DNA of 64,000 nt from assembly GCA_016709675.1 (NCBI GenBank), contig JADJMH010000013.1, forward strand, positions 1-64,000, given 5' to 3'. Origin of the DNA: Candidatus Accumulibacter proximus (GTDB lineage: Bacteria; Pseudomonadota; Gammaproteobacteria; Burkholderiales; Rhodocyclaceae). The stretch's first letter is position 1; the number at the start of each line of letters is the position of its first letter. Below, in pieces: positions 39,140 through 48,759 of the stretch. The position numbers and the translations under genes were made by a program. The notes beneath the pieces are model-generated. The model did no database searches and had not been told where the DNA came from. It saw only the letters and a list, made by a program, of their open reading frames with translations.

Positions 39140-39231
39140 GATGGCGGCAGCGAGCTAGCCTGCCGGCTGCCTGACAGGCCTTGACCAACCGAGCGCGGGG
39201 CTGAGTCCGACAAGGGAGCACTGCAATAACC

Positions 39232-40431
39232 ATGCTATGGCTGAAACTATTCCTGCCCTTCGCTGGCGCCTATTTCCTCTCCTACCTCTACCGAACTGCA
39301 AACGCAGTCATCGGGCCGGTACTGACCACGGAATTGTCGCTTGGTGCGGGTAGCCTCGGCCTGCTGACCAGCGCCTACTTCCTGTCCTTCGCCGCCGCCC
39401 AGCTGCCGCTGGGCATGTTGCTCGACCGCTTCGGCGCCCGGCGCGTCGAATCCGGGCTGCTGTTGATCGCCGCCGTGGGCGCGGCGACCTTTGCCCGTGG
39501 CCAGGGGATCGCTGATCTCGCGATCGGCCGCGCGCTCATCGGACTGGGCGTTTCGGCATGCCTGATGGCTGCCTTCAAGGCTTTTTCGCAGTGGTTTCCG
39601 GCAGAGCGGCAAGCTTCGCTGACTGGCTGGATCATGACCTCCGGTGGCCTCGGGGCGCTCGCTGGCACAGCCCCCCTCGAAGCAGCCATGCAACTTGCCG
39701 GCTGGCGGGAGATCTTCTTCGCTCTGGCCGGTCTGACCCTGGCTGTCGCCTTCTGGCTGTTCTTCAGCGTCCCCGAACGCAGGGACTGCGATCAACCAGA
39801 ACCGCTGGCAAGCCAGTTTTTCGGCGTCAGGGAGGTCTTCGGCAGTGCGCACTTCTGGCGCTTTGCGCCAGTGGGATTGACGCTCACCGGTGGCTTCATG
39901 GCCGTGCAAAGCCTGTGGTCGATATCCTGGCTGATGCAGGTCAATGGCTATACCCGCGCCATCGCAGCCGAACACATGGCCGGGATGAGCATCGCGATGC
40001 TGGTAGCCTATATACTGATCGGCCTGCTGGCCACCGGACTGGCCCGCCGCGGCATCAGGCCGGGCATGCTGCTCGGTGTTGGGCTGGGCCTTTCCCTGCT
40101 GACGCTGGCCTTGATCGTCACCGAGGCCTTGCCACACACCCGTCTGCTATGGGTTGCTTACGGCACCTTTTCAAGCTTTGGCACCCTGGCCTACTCACAG
40201 GCGGCCACCGGCTTTCCCGTCGCTCTGTCCGGCCGGGTCAACACGGCCCTGAACCTGATGGTCTTTGTCGGCGCCTTTGGCGTGCAGTGGGGCCTCGGTC
40301 TGCTGATCGACCTGCTGCAGACGCAAGGGCAAAGTGTGGCAATGGCCCACCGCCATGCCTTCCTTGCCTTGCTCGCCACACAGATGGTCGCTTACGCCTG
40401 GCTCTGTCTCGCAAGCCACCGAGCGCGTTGA
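39232..40431 (+). CDS. Major facilitator superfamily transporter
   Basis: A 399-aa membrane protein with twelve predicted hydrophobic segments in two halves of six. The MFS motif A is present as GMLLDRFGARRVE between segments 2 and 3. The N-terminus (FLPFAGAYFLSYLYRTANAV) resembles nitrate/sulfonate or CynX-like carriers, but the substrate is not evident. It follows the ROK kinase and might carry its sugar, although the family resemblance does not support that. Confidence 0.88.
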   Translation: MLWLKLFLPFAGAYFLSYLYRTANAVIGPVLTTELSLGAGSLGLLTSAYFLSFAAAQLPLGMLLDRFGARRVESGLLLIAAVGAATFARGQGIADLAIGRALIGLGVSACLMAAFKAFSQWFPAERQASLTGWIMTSGGLGALAGTAPLEAAMQLAGWREIFFALAGLTLAVAFWLFFSVPERRDCDQPEPLASQFFGVREVFGSAHFWRFAPVGLTLTGGFMAVQSLWSISWLMQVNGYTRAIAAEHMAGMSIAMLVAYILIGLLATGLARRGIRPGMLLGVGLGLSLLTLALIVTEALPHTRLLWVAYGTFSSFGTLAYSQAATGFPVALSGRVNTALNLMVFVGAFGVQWGLGLLIDLLQTQGQSVAMAHRHAFLALLATQMVAYAWLCLASHRAR

Positions 40432-40506
40432 CTGCCAAGCGGAGAATCGGCTGGTGCCCGTCTGCACCCGCGTCGCGACAGTCGCGAGGGAGCCCGCGAC
40501 CGACGC

Positions 40507-41763
40507 TCAGCGGTACAGCGGCAAAGCAGCGAGACGGCGCTCGATCTCGGTGGTCACCTGCCGATAGGCGGCGTTTTCACCAGCGCCAAAGCGGTGTTTG
40601 AAGTCGGCTGCAGACAATGGCTCGGGCAGCCCATCGAGAGAGGGCGCCAGTTCGGCGTCGGTCAATGTCCTGCGCAGAGCATTCTCCAGGTGCATCGAGC
40701 CACCGGCAACCAGTTCGCCAAAGCGTGTGCCGGCGCGATCGGCTGCCAGATCAGCGAAGGAGAAACCGCTACCGCCCCGGGAGTCCTGAATCTCCTTGAA
40801 CAGGCCCACCGCATTTGCCGCGGGCTCGCCGGCCCAGGCCGCCAGGGCAGCGGAAACGACAAAGTGCTGAGCACTGTCGTGACGCCCGAACAGAGTCAGC
40901 TGCACTCGCCGTGGAGGCGGCCACTTCGCTGCTTCAGGCAGGACGACAGCGAGCTTGATTCCGGTCAGATAGCTGGCCAGCACCAGCAACGCCGCGCGAC
41001 TCTCCTGCGGAGTCAGGTCGCCACAGCATGCGATTAGCGGCGCCAGAACCTTGCTCACGGGAACGTTTGCACGGTTGGCATAGGGGTCGAGAAGGCGCGT
41101 CAACGCGCTCTGGGCGGCCTCGATGAGAATGATGTCCTGAGGCGTGAAAGCGAGCCTCCGGGCCTGCTCAAGCAGGCCCGGTTGCCAGATGTAGCTGACC
41201 TCTACGTTGCCCTGGTCCGGCTCGAACACCAGACGGACGATGGCCTGCCTCGCAACCTGCCAGTCGTCGGCAAATCCCGCGCTCCTGATCGCTAAGGCGA
41301 TAAGCCACTCGGCCAGCACGGCCGGAATTGGCAGGGAGGAAATCGAGGCCTTGACAATCCGCGGCTCACCAGCCGCCGCCTCGAAAACCGTGCGCAAATT
41401 CATGTAGCGAGGTCCAGGCACGCCGGGAACACGGACGGTCAGGCGCACTTCAGCGGTATCGTCGGCAAGGAAGAAGGCGCCGCGGGCTCCCATACTGCGG
41501 CTTGCCAGATGGTTGATGGCGGCGTCAATCAGCGCTGCGGGAATGACGGCTGTTCGCTCATCACCCTTCTGCAGCCTGCGTGGGTCGTTGCTTGCCAACA
41601 AACGCCTTGCTTCGGCAATCGACGCCTGCGAAATGGTCTCGCCACGGCTGACCAGCGGCACCTGATCGAGCGCGGCGACCACGAGAGCTACGGCAAGCAC
41701 GATCGGCAAAAACAGCAGCGCTGCGGTCACGCCTGCGCGAAACAGCACACGGCCGATCGTCAC
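40507..41763 (-). CDS. Conserved membrane-anchored protein of unknown function coupled to ppx
   Basis: A 418-aa protein with one N-terminal membrane helix (AALLFLPIVLAVALVVAAL) and a large periplasmic part. The GTG start at 41763 overlaps the ppx TGA (GTGA), so translation is coupled. I do not recognise the family. Features are a conserved-looking ISQASIAEARRLL, SRSMGARGAFFLADDTAEVR, a Cys pair (IACCGDLTP) and an Ala/Leu-rich C-terminal half. A longer frame upstream is antisense-like and unsupported. A role linked to polyphosphate or cell-envelope stress is only an inference from the neighbour. Confidence 0.8.
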   Translation of the reverse strand: MTIGRVLFRAGVTAALLFLPIVLAVALVVAALDQVPLVSRGETISQASIAEARRLLASNDPRRLQKGDERTAVIPAALIDAAINHLASRSMGARGAFFLADDTAEVRLTVRVPGVPGPRYMNLRTVFEAAAGEPRIVKASISSLPIPAVLAEWLIALAIRSAGFADDWQVARQAIVRLVFEPDQGNVEVSYIWQPGLLEQARRLAFTPQDIILIEAAQSALTRLLDPYANRANVPVSKVLAPLIACCGDLTPQESRAALLVLASYLTGIKLAVVLPEAAKWPPPRRVQLTLFGRHDSAQHFVVSAALAAWAGEPAANAVGLFKEIQDSRGGSGFSFADLAADRAGTRFGELVAGGSMHLENALRRTLTDAELAPSLDGLPEPLSAADFKHRFGAGENAAYRQVTTEIERRLAALPLYR

Positions 41764-43304
41764 GACGGAGAGGCGCTTCCTGCCGCCGGCTTCGGCTCGA
41801 CACCGGTGGCGCCACTGCCCAGCCGCAGCTCGAAGCCTGCTTTCCGGAGAAAACGAGCTTCCATCTGGAGATCTGCGCGAGTCAACGGGTGCGCCGTCAG
41901 CCAACCCGAAGGAAAACACAGGTGCATCCGCTGCCCATCGACACGCAGGCTGATCGCGGGTAGTGGCTCGTTGCTGCGGCCACGATGCAGCACCACCGCC
42001 AGGCGGAGGAGTGCGCAGAGACGGCGAGCCGTCCTCATCCAGTCCTTGGGTAACTCGGCAAACGCATCATCGGGAAATGACCGCCGATGCCGCCTGACCA
42101 GCGCCGCGAGCAGCTGCTGATCATCGCGCGAGTAGCCCGGCAGATCAGAGTGTTGCAGGACATACGCCCCATGCCGGTGATACTGGTCATGGGTCAGCAG
42201 TAGGCCGATCTCGTGCAAGCGGGCCGCTCGTTCGAGGACGTGGCGTGGCTCCTTTCCCGTCAGCCCCCATTTCGCTCTCACCTGTCGGAGCAGGTCAAGC
42301 GCCGAAGCACTTACCCGCGCCGCCTGGGCCTCGTCGAGATCGAAGCGACGCGTAACGTCCCTGATGGTCCGGTCACGAACATCTTCGTGGCAAATACGGC
42401 CCAAGAGGTCATAGATCAGTCCCTCGCGCAGGGCCCCTTCGGATACCTCCATCCGCTCGATACCGAGCGCCTCGCACAAGCCATGCAGGACGACGAAGCC
42501 GCCGACGAAGACACGTGCGCGGGCGGAATCCAGATGCCAACGGGTGGCCAATGGCGCAGTATCCCGCACCTCGAGCAAAGCCGCCCGCAGCCGCCGCAAT
42601 CCTTCGAGGGAGATTCCCTCACGAGTCCAGCCCTCGCTGCTGAGGACCTCCTGGATAGCCTTGATCGATCCGGAAGCTCCAGTGGCCACCTCCCAGCCGC
42701 GCGCCAGATACTCCTCGCGGAACGGTTCAAGGTTGAGCTGAACCAGCAACTCTGCCTCGCGCAGCCGCCCCGCCGTCACCCGACCGTCGGCGAAGCAGGA
42801 GCGGCTCAGGCTGACGCAACCCATCCGTAGACTCGCCAGGTGCAAGGGGTCAAACTTTTCCCCGACGATCAGTTCGGTACTGCCGCCACCAATATCGATC
42901 ACCAGCCGCTGCCCGGCGACGTCACCGACGCTATGGGCGACCCCAAGGTAGATCAGTCTGGCCTCTTCCTGTCCGCTGACGATCTCCACCCGATGGCCAA
43001 GGAGCTGCTCTGCTCGGGCGACGAACTCTGCACTGTTTCGCGCCTGGCGCAGGGTATTGGTGCCGACGATACGCAGTCGAGCCGGCGGGATGTGCCGCAA
43101 CCTCTGGCCAAAACGAGCCAGGCAATCAAGCGCCCGCTGTTGTGATGCGGGCGAAAGCCGGTTTCGGCCATCCAGTCCGGCAGCCAGTTGAACCATCTCG
43201 CGCAATCGGTCGAGAATCTGAACGTGACCATTCGCAATGCGCGCGACGATCATGTGAAAACTGTTTGAACCCAGGTCAATCGCTGCCACAAACTCCGAAG
43301 GCAC
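41760..43304 (-). CDS. ppx: Exopolyphosphatase, Ppx/GppA family
   Basis: A 514-aa ASKHA-fold phosphatase that removes terminal phosphates from polyphosphate (or pppGpp). The ATPase-like motifs are AIDLGSNSFHMIV (residues 8-20), and DIGGGSTELIVG and GASGSIKAIQE later. The C-terminal HD-like domain has RAARLHEIGLLLTHDQYHRHG. The GTG start at 43304 follows GAGGAG at eight bases; the frame is open for 119 codons further up but unsupported. In a polyphosphate-storing bacterium it would be central; such a habit is not proven here. Confidence 0.92.
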   Translation of the reverse strand: MPSEFVAAIDLGSNSFHMIVARIANGHVQILDRLREMVQLAAGLDGRNRLSPASQQRALDCLARFGQRLRHIPPARLRIVGTNTLRQARNSAEFVARAEQLLGHRVEIVSGQEEARLIYLGVAHSVGDVAGQRLVIDIGGGSTELIVGEKFDPLHLASLRMGCVSLSRSCFADGRVTAGRLREAELLVQLNLEPFREEYLARGWEVATGASGSIKAIQEVLSSEGWTREGISLEGLRRLRAALLEVRDTAPLATRWHLDSARARVFVGGFVVLHGLCEALGIERMEVSEGALREGLIYDLLGRICHEDVRDRTIRDVTRRFDLDEAQAARVSASALDLLRQVRAKWGLTGKEPRHVLERAARLHEIGLLLTHDQYHRHGAYVLQHSDLPGYSRDDQQLLAALVRRHRRSFPDDAFAELPKDWMRTARRLCALLRLAVVLHRGRSNEPLPAISLRVDGQRMHLCFPSGWLTAHPLTRADLQMEARFLRKAGFELRLGSGATGVEPKPAAGSASPS

Positions 43305-43814
43305 AACAGGACTCCTCAAAATGAAAAAATACCATGGCTGGCGCGGGGCAGAAATCGGCCTCACGTTCCATGGCCGGCCCGCAGCCCGCATTCTGCGTCC
43401 CGTTGCGCCAAGAGCCCGGCCTCGGCTTCGTTGCCGGGGCCAATCCCGGTCGGATGCAGGAAGTGTCCGGCTACGTTCCAGCCTGCGAGACAGACAATAG
43501 CTGCTATGGTTGCCAAACGCTGTGCGATGCTGCACGTTGCAGGGGAAAGTGTCAGCAGGGTCAAGTATCCCTGCGCTGGGTGCCCCAGTCAATGCTGGCC
43601 GGGATACGTCCGCTGATGCTTCGTTGGCAAATGCCAGCAAGCACGTACTCGGCGATGGCAATCAATCGGCTCGACAATTCACCATCGATTACCGTGAAAG
43701 TCGCGCCTGCGACTCACGAATCCCCCTTCTCCCGTATGCGGGAGAAGGGTTGGGGAGGGGAAACGGTCACGACGTTGATGATCAGGGGTGTCTTGACAGT
43801 CATGACCGCTGGGA
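43305..43814. other. 510-bp gap between ppx and priA with a REP-like palindrome
   Basis: I find no convincing gene. A minus-strand frame (43361-43564, 67 aa, one hydrophobic stretch IAQRLATIAAIVCLAGW) is a weak small-protein candidate. The palindrome at 43724-43749 lies near the priA end. Confidence 0.4.
43724..43749. repeat. REP-like palindrome
   Basis: CCCTTCTCCC (43724-43733) and GGGAGAAGGG (43740-43749) form a perfect 10-bp stem around GTATGC, with GGTTGGGGAGGGG following. This resembles the CCCTCTCCC-N-GGGAGAGGG repeats scattered in many proteobacterial genomes between genes. No T-run follows on either strand, so it is not a simple terminator. Confidence 0.6.
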
Positions 43815-45845
43815 TCAGAACTCGAGCGGGTCGACCTCGAGATGCCAACGTAGGCGTGAGGGTAACTTGATCGCTGCGAGCTGGCTGACCCAATGGCGAA
43901 GAAAGCGCTGCAAGGTGCGCCTTGACGATGACTCGACGAGTAGCTGGCCACGCTCCAGGCTGGCTCTACGGGAAAGACGCATCGGGACTGGGTCGTAGAA
44001 GGTCACCCGATGCTCCTCGTTGGGCGATGAACAGGCGCGCGCGGCGGTGAGAAAACACAAAGCGTCAGCCATTCGAGGTGCCTCTGCGCGCAACATGGCC
44101 TGATAGGTGTAGGGGGGGAAACCGGCTTGCTGCCTGTCCCTGAGTTGCGCTGCCGCGAAGGCCGGATAATCCTGTCGAACCACGGCGTCGTAGAGGGGGT
44201 GGTCTGGAAACTGCGTCTGCAGCAACACCTCGCCTGGTCTCTCGGCCCGGCCAGCGCGGCCGGCAACCTGCATCAGCTGTGCAAACAGACGCTCGGGCGC
44301 GCGCCAGTCGGCAGCAAACAGTGCCGAGTCAGGAGCAATCACACCAACTAGGGTAAGTTTGGGGAAATCATGGCCTTTGGCCAGCATCTGAGTCCCGACG
44401 AGAATATCAGCCTCACCGCCCTCTATTCTTGCCGCCAGTGCTTCCCATTGCCTGCGGCTGCCCGCCGAGTCCCGGTCGACGCGAAGGATACGTGCTCGTG
44501 GGAAGTGCTCCGTTAATGCTTCCTCGATACGCTGTGTACCGCGACCGAAAGCACTTATGTCCTGGTTACCGCAGGTAGGGCAGTACTTTGGTACCCGCGC
44601 CTCGAAGCCGCAGTGGTGGCAACGCAAGCAGTGGTCGGCGAGGTGCAAAACCAGATTGGCGGCGCAACGATGACAATGGGACGTCCAGCCACAGGCAGAG
44701 CAGGCCAATACGGGGGCATAACCGCGCCGGTTGAGAAAGACCAGACTTTGCTCGGCACGCGCCAGACGTTCTTCGATGGCTACCAGCAACGCCCTCGAGA
44801 GTCCGTCTACCGGCTTGTCGACACGCGTGTCTATGGTTCGGACCAGTGGCAGGCGGGCGGCTTCTACCGCTCGCTGCTGCAGCGAAAGCAAGCGATAGCG
44901 CCCACCGCCAGCGTTGTCGGTCGCATTGGCCCAGCTCTCCAGTGAAGGCGTCGCGGAGCCAAGGACAATCAGGATGTGACTATCGCGCGCACGGAAAACG
45001 GCAAGGTCGCGTGCCGAGTACCGGATCCCGTCCTGCTGCTTGAACGACGAATCGTGCTCTTCATCAACCACGATCAGGCCCAGTTGGGGCAAGGGGACAA
45101 AGACTGCCAGGCGAGTGCCAAGAATGATCCTTGCCGCACCGGTCAGAGCAGCCCGCCAGTTGCGGCCGCGCGCTGCATCTCCCAACTCGCTATGCAGACT
45201 GGCCAGGCCGGCATCCGGAAAGCGCGCCGTGAGACGGGCTTCAAGTTGCGGCGTCAGGTTGATTTCCGGCACTAGGAGCAATGACTGCTGCCCGGCAGCC
45301 AGCGTACGCTCGATCAGGCGAAGATAGACCTCCGTCTTGCCGCTGCCGGTTACTCCGTGCAGCAGATAGGCTCGGAAGCCACCGGCACCCTCGGCCACTG
45401 CCCTCAGCGAAGCCTCCTGTTCGATTGTTAGTATGGGCGATTGTTGCGCCAAGGCCGCCGAAACCTTTCCTCGGCGCACCCGAGCTTTGGCTGGTGCAGG
45501 CGAGCGCAACCCAGCCGGTAATGTGGAAAGCATGACCTGGCCAAGCGGCGCATGATAGTAGGCTGCACAGAATTCAGTCAGACGAAACCACGCGGCGGGC
45601 AGACGAGGCAAATCACGCAGAACAACAGTCACTGGCTTGAGCTGGGCCAGCGGCAGTTCGCTGGCTGCCGCCAACTCGACGATGATGCCGACCATCTGGC
45701 GTTGGCCAAAGGGAACACAGACCCGATAGCCTATGTCAGCCGTCGATAACTGGTCGTGGTCGGGAACGCGGTAATCAAACAAGTGCCGCACCGGCACGTC
45801 AAGCGCCACGCGGACGATTTGCAGCAGCAGGGTGTGGTCTGGCAT
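43815..45845 (-). CDS. priA: Primosomal protein N' (replication restart helicase PriA)
   Basis: A 676-aa superfamily 2 helicase that reloads replisomes at stalled forks. The N-terminal 3'-DNA-binding domain is followed by Walker A HGVTGSGKTEVYL, DEEH box IVVDEEHDSSF and GSATPSLES. A double zinc-binding cluster follows (CSACGWTSHCHRC, CLRCHHCGFEARV, YCPTCGNQD), then the helicase motif QMLAKGHDFPKLTLV. It is shorter than E. coli PriA (732 aa) but complete. The upstream gap contains DnaA boxes. Confidence 0.95.
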   Translation of the reverse strand: MPDHTLLLQIVRVALDVPVRHLFDYRVPDHDQLSTADIGYRVCVPFGQRQMVGIIVELAAASELPLAQLKPVTVVLRDLPRLPAAWFRLTEFCAAYYHAPLGQVMLSTLPAGLRSPAPAKARVRRGKVSAALAQQSPILTIEQEASLRAVAEGAGGFRAYLLHGVTGSGKTEVYLRLIERTLAAGQQSLLLVPEINLTPQLEARLTARFPDAGLASLHSELGDAARGRNWRAALTGAARIILGTRLAVFVPLPQLGLIVVDEEHDSSFKQQDGIRYSARDLAVFRARDSHILIVLGSATPSLESWANATDNAGGGRYRLLSLQQRAVEAARLPLVRTIDTRVDKPVDGLSRALLVAIEERLARAEQSLVFLNRRGYAPVLACSACGWTSHCHRCAANLVLHLADHCLRCHHCGFEARVPKYCPTCGNQDISAFGRGTQRIEEALTEHFPRARILRVDRDSAGSRRQWEALAARIEGGEADILVGTQMLAKGHDFPKLTLVGVIAPDSALFAADWRAPERLFAQLMQVAGRAGRAERPGEVLLQTQFPDHPLYDAVVRQDYPAFAAAQLRDRQQAGFPPYTYQAMLRAEAPRMADALCFLTAARACSSPNEEHRVTFYDPVPMRLSRRASLERGQLLVESSSRRTLQRFLRHWVSQLAAIKLPSRLRWHLEVDPLEF

Positions 45846-46144
45846 CGTTGAATGCGGGGAGTATTGATATCACTTACCGCCGGAAGCTCGCGCCACTTCT
45901 GGCAATAGCGGTTAAGGTGTTCAGTTATCAGCGCTTTTCGTGCATTCACCGCGCTTGTGGATAACTCTGTGGATGAGCCGCTCAACAAGTGGCTGAAAGG
46001 CTGTTGCCACAAGGGTTTCAGCCGTTCTGCCCAAAAAACGGGCGATTTATAAATTCATATAAATCAGTCTGTTACAAGCAGTTTGCTGATTTTAGTCAAG
46101 TCGGTTGGTCGATTGAAAGAGCTACCCCAATTTCTGTGAACAAG
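45846..46144. other. Intergenic region between priA and hemE
   Basis: 299 bp without a gene. It holds the DnaA boxes, the inverted repeat (45991-46023) and an AT-rich segment (46045-46065). The hemE transcript would end here, and priA, on the same strand, may have its promoter in it. Confidence 0.5.
45956..45976. promoter_or_regulatory. Two adjacent DnaA boxes
   Basis: TGTGGATAA (45956-45964) is the exact complement of the DnaA box TTATCCACA, and TGTGGATGA (45968-45976) is a one-mismatch box three bases further on. A strongly AT-rich stretch follows at 46045-46065. An inverted repeat GGCTGAAA (45991-45998)/TTTCAGCC (46016-46023) lies between. It resembles a small replication-control or DnaA-titration site, in the same neighbourhood as hemE. 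Confidence 0.6.
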
Positions 46145-47239
46145 TCAACCAGCGAGAGGCATTTCATGCCTTTTTTTCCCCGAGATCCGGCTGTGTTCAT
46201 GAACGGCACCGACCAGCGCGGTGACGTTCTCGGGTGGCGTAAACTGCGAAATCCCGTGACCTAGGTTGAACACGTGGCCGGTATTGTCCAGGCCGTAGCT
46301 GTCCAGCACCTTCCTGGCCTCGGCAGCCACCCGGTTGGGCGAGGCGAAAAGCACCCCCGGATCAAGGTTGCCCTGCAATGCGACCAAGTGACCAACTCGC
46401 CGACGCGCCTCGCCGATGTCAATCGTCCAGTCCAAACCGATGGCATCGCATCCGGTCGCGGCGATGGATTCCAGCCACAAGCCACCGCCTTTGGTGAACA
46501 CGATGGACGGGACCCGTTCGCCATCCCTCTCTCGAATCAAACTGGCAACGATGCGTTGTAGGTAGGGCAGCGAGAACTCACGGTAGGCTGCCGCCGAGAG
46601 TGAACCGCCCCAGGAGTCAAAGATCATGACAGCCTGAGCGCCGGAGTCGATCTGGGCATTGAGGTAACGGCTCACTGCGTCGGCGGTAACCGAAAGAATA
46701 CGATGCAGCAGATCGGGGCGCTCGTAGAGCATCCGCTTGATGTGGCGGTAATCGCTGCTGGAAGCGCCTTCGACCATGTAGCAGGCGAGAGTATATGGAC
46801 TACCGGCAAAGCCGATCAGTGGCACCGAGTTGTTCAACGCCCGCCTGATTTCAGACACGGCATCCATCACGTAGCGCAGATGATCCCAGGGATCCGGTGC
46901 GCTGAGATCACGAATTGCCCATTCCTCGCGCAACGGACGTTCGAAGCGGGGCCCTTCGCCATCCGTGAAGTAGAGCCCGAGCCCCATGGCATCGGGTACG
47001 GTCAGGATGTCGGAAAAGAGGATCGCGGCATCCAGGTCATAACGGGTAAGAGGCTGTAGAGTCACCTCACAGGCCAAAGCGGGGTTCCTGCACAACTGCA
47101 GAAAGCTGCCGGCACGCCGACGCGTTTCGCAATACTCGGGCAGGTACCTGCCTGCCTGCCGCATCAGCCAGATAGGGGTCTGTTCGGTCGGCTCCCTGAG
47201 CAGGGCGCGCAGAAGACAGTCGTTGCTCGGTCGGGTCAC
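46145..47239 (-). CDS. hemE: Uroporphyrinogen decarboxylase
   Basis: A 364-aa enzyme that decarboxylates uroporphyrinogen III to coproporphyrinogen III. The N-terminal signature TPIWLMRQAGRYLPEY carries the substrate-binding Arg residues. The catalytic Asp region is AAILFSDILTVPDAMGLGL, and FNLGHGISQFTPPENV is near the end. Normal length. It is the second heme-pathway gene in the window. It is followed downstream on the same strand, after about 300 bp, by priA. Confidence 0.95.
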   Translation of the reverse strand: MTRPSNDCLLRALLREPTEQTPIWLMRQAGRYLPEYCETRRRAGSFLQLCRNPALACEVTLQPLTRYDLDAAILFSDILTVPDAMGLGLYFTDGEGPRFERPLREEWAIRDLSAPDPWDHLRYVMDAVSEIRRALNNSVPLIGFAGSPYTLACYMVEGASSSDYRHIKRMLYERPDLLHRILSVTADAVSRYLNAQIDSGAQAVMIFDSWGGSLSAAAYREFSLPYLQRIVASLIRERDGERVPSIVFTKGGGLWLESIAATGCDAIGLDWTIDIGEARRRVGHLVALQGNLDPGVLFASPNRVAAEARKVLDSYGLDNTGHVFNLGHGISQFTPPENVTALVGAVHEHSRISGKKRHEMPLAG

Positions 47240-47279
47240 GTCGAATTCCGCCTGAAAAAGAGGACGATGGTTTCCATTT

Positions 47280-48710
47280 CTAGAAGAAATGGAGACCGAC
47301 TGCGAACAGCTGCTCCACCTGTTTGACGACCTTCTTGTCGAGGCAGAAGATGATCACGTGGTCATCTGTCTGAATCACCACATCCTTGTGTGCGATCAGC
47401 ACGCGCCCGGTTTGCTTCTTCATTCCCAGGCGAAAGAGATTCAGATCGTCGGTTGCTGCAAGGTCGCGAACAATGGCGGCGATGAATGCGCCGCGGATTT
47501 CCGGCAAGTCAGCAATTCGCCGCCCAACGACCTTGGAGGTCTTCTGGTCGCCATGGGCGACGATCTCGAGTGCCTCGGCAGCCCCCCGGCGTAGACTGTG
47601 AACCTGCGCCACGTCGCCGTGACGGACGTACGTCAGCAGGGTGCCGATCGACACCTGCGCCGGCGAGAGCGCGATGTCGATCGGCCCACCCTGAACCAGA
47701 TCCGCGTAGGCGCGGCGGTTGATCAGCGCCGCCACCCGTTTGCAGCCCATGCGCTTGGCCAGCGAGGCGCCCATGATATTGTCTTCGTCATCATTGGTCA
47801 GAGCAAGGAAGAGGTCCATATCGTCGATCGCTTCCTGCTGCAACAACTCCTCGTCGGTGGCGTCACCGCTAAGTACCAGTACCGACTTCAGCGTAGTTGC
47901 AACGAACTCTGCGCGGCGTCGATTGACCTCAATGAGCTTGACCTGGCACTTGCCCTCGAGCGCCTGCGCGACGCGCAGACCGATATTGCCGCCGCCAGCA
48001 ATCATGACCCGCTGGACGGGCTCCACCGAGCGTCGCAACTCGCGCATGACCGCCCGGATGTGTTCCTCGGCAGCCAGCAGGAAAACTTCGTCACCGTCTT
48101 CGACAATCGTCTCGCCGGTTGGCGTGATCGCCCCCTCGCGGCGATAGATGGCGGCGATCCGGCCATCTATCTCAGGTGGCAGGTGGTTGCGCATTTCCTT
48201 GATCGGACTGCCGACGAGCAGCCCTCCGGCGTAGGCCCGGACGGCAACCAGTACCAGGCGCCCGCCGGCAAAGTGCAGTACCTGCAGTGCTTCAGGGAAG
48301 TCGATGAGACGCGCGATGTACTCGGTAATCACCTGTTCTGGACACAAAGCGTAGTCGACGGCAAAGTTCTCGGGCAAGAGCAACTTTTCGCTATCCAGAA
48401 AGTCACGGGCACGCAACCTCGCGATCCTTGCCGGGACATTGAAGACGCTGTGTGCGACCTTGCAGGCAACGAGATTGGTCTGGTCGCTTTGCGTGACCGC
48501 TATGAGCAGGTCGGCGTCCTCTAAGCCGGCACTGGCCAGTACCGAGGGATAGGCCGCATTGCCAACCACCGTCTGAAGGTCGAGGCGATCCTGCAGATGC
48601 GCCAAGCGATCCTGGTCATTATCGACAACAGTAATGTCGTTGTTTTCTGACGCCAGGCTTTCGGCGACGCTGGCCCCAACCTGACCAGCGCCAAGAATGA
48701 CGATGTGCAT
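47280..48710 (-). CDS. trkA: Trk potassium uptake regulatory protein TrkA
   Basis: A 476-aa cytosolic gating subunit of Trk/Ktr potassium channels. It has two RCK halves, each with a Rossmann NAD site: MHIVILGAGQVGASVA and VMIAGGGNIGLRVAQ. Each is followed by a TrkA_C domain. ATG 48710 (behind AAGGA) is preferred over the upstream ATG 48770. The partner trkH, often next in this locus, is absent here; hemE follows instead. It probably belongs to the ntrY-ntrX transcript. Confidence 0.93.
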   Translation of the reverse strand: MHIVILGAGQVGASVAESLASENNDITVVDNDQDRLAHLQDRLDLQTVVGNAAYPSVLASAGLEDADLLIAVTQSDQTNLVACKVAHSVFNVPARIARLRARDFLDSEKLLLPENFAVDYALCPEQVITEYIARLIDFPEALQVLHFAGGRLVLVAVRAYAGGLLVGSPIKEMRNHLPPEIDGRIAAIYRREGAITPTGETIVEDGDEVFLLAAEEHIRAVMRELRRSVEPVQRVMIAGGGNIGLRVAQALEGKCQVKLIEVNRRRAEFVATTLKSVLVLSGDATDEELLQQEAIDDMDLFLALTNDDEDNIMGASLAKRMGCKRVAALINRRAYADLVQGGPIDIALSPAQVSIGTLLTYVRHGDVAQVHSLRRGAAEALEIVAHGDQKTSKVVGRRIADLPEIRGAFIAAIVRDLAATDDLNLFRLGMKKQTGRVLIAHKDVVIQTDDHVIIFCLDKKVVKQVEQLFAVGLHFF

Positions 48711-48759
48711 TTTCCTTGATCTCCCTGACAGGCTGGCGGCACCAGGCTTGCTGTTACTC

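Noticed and set aside
43724..43749. Terminator near priA
   Set aside because: The stem is perfect but lacks a T-run on either strand; it was listed as a REP-like repeat instead.
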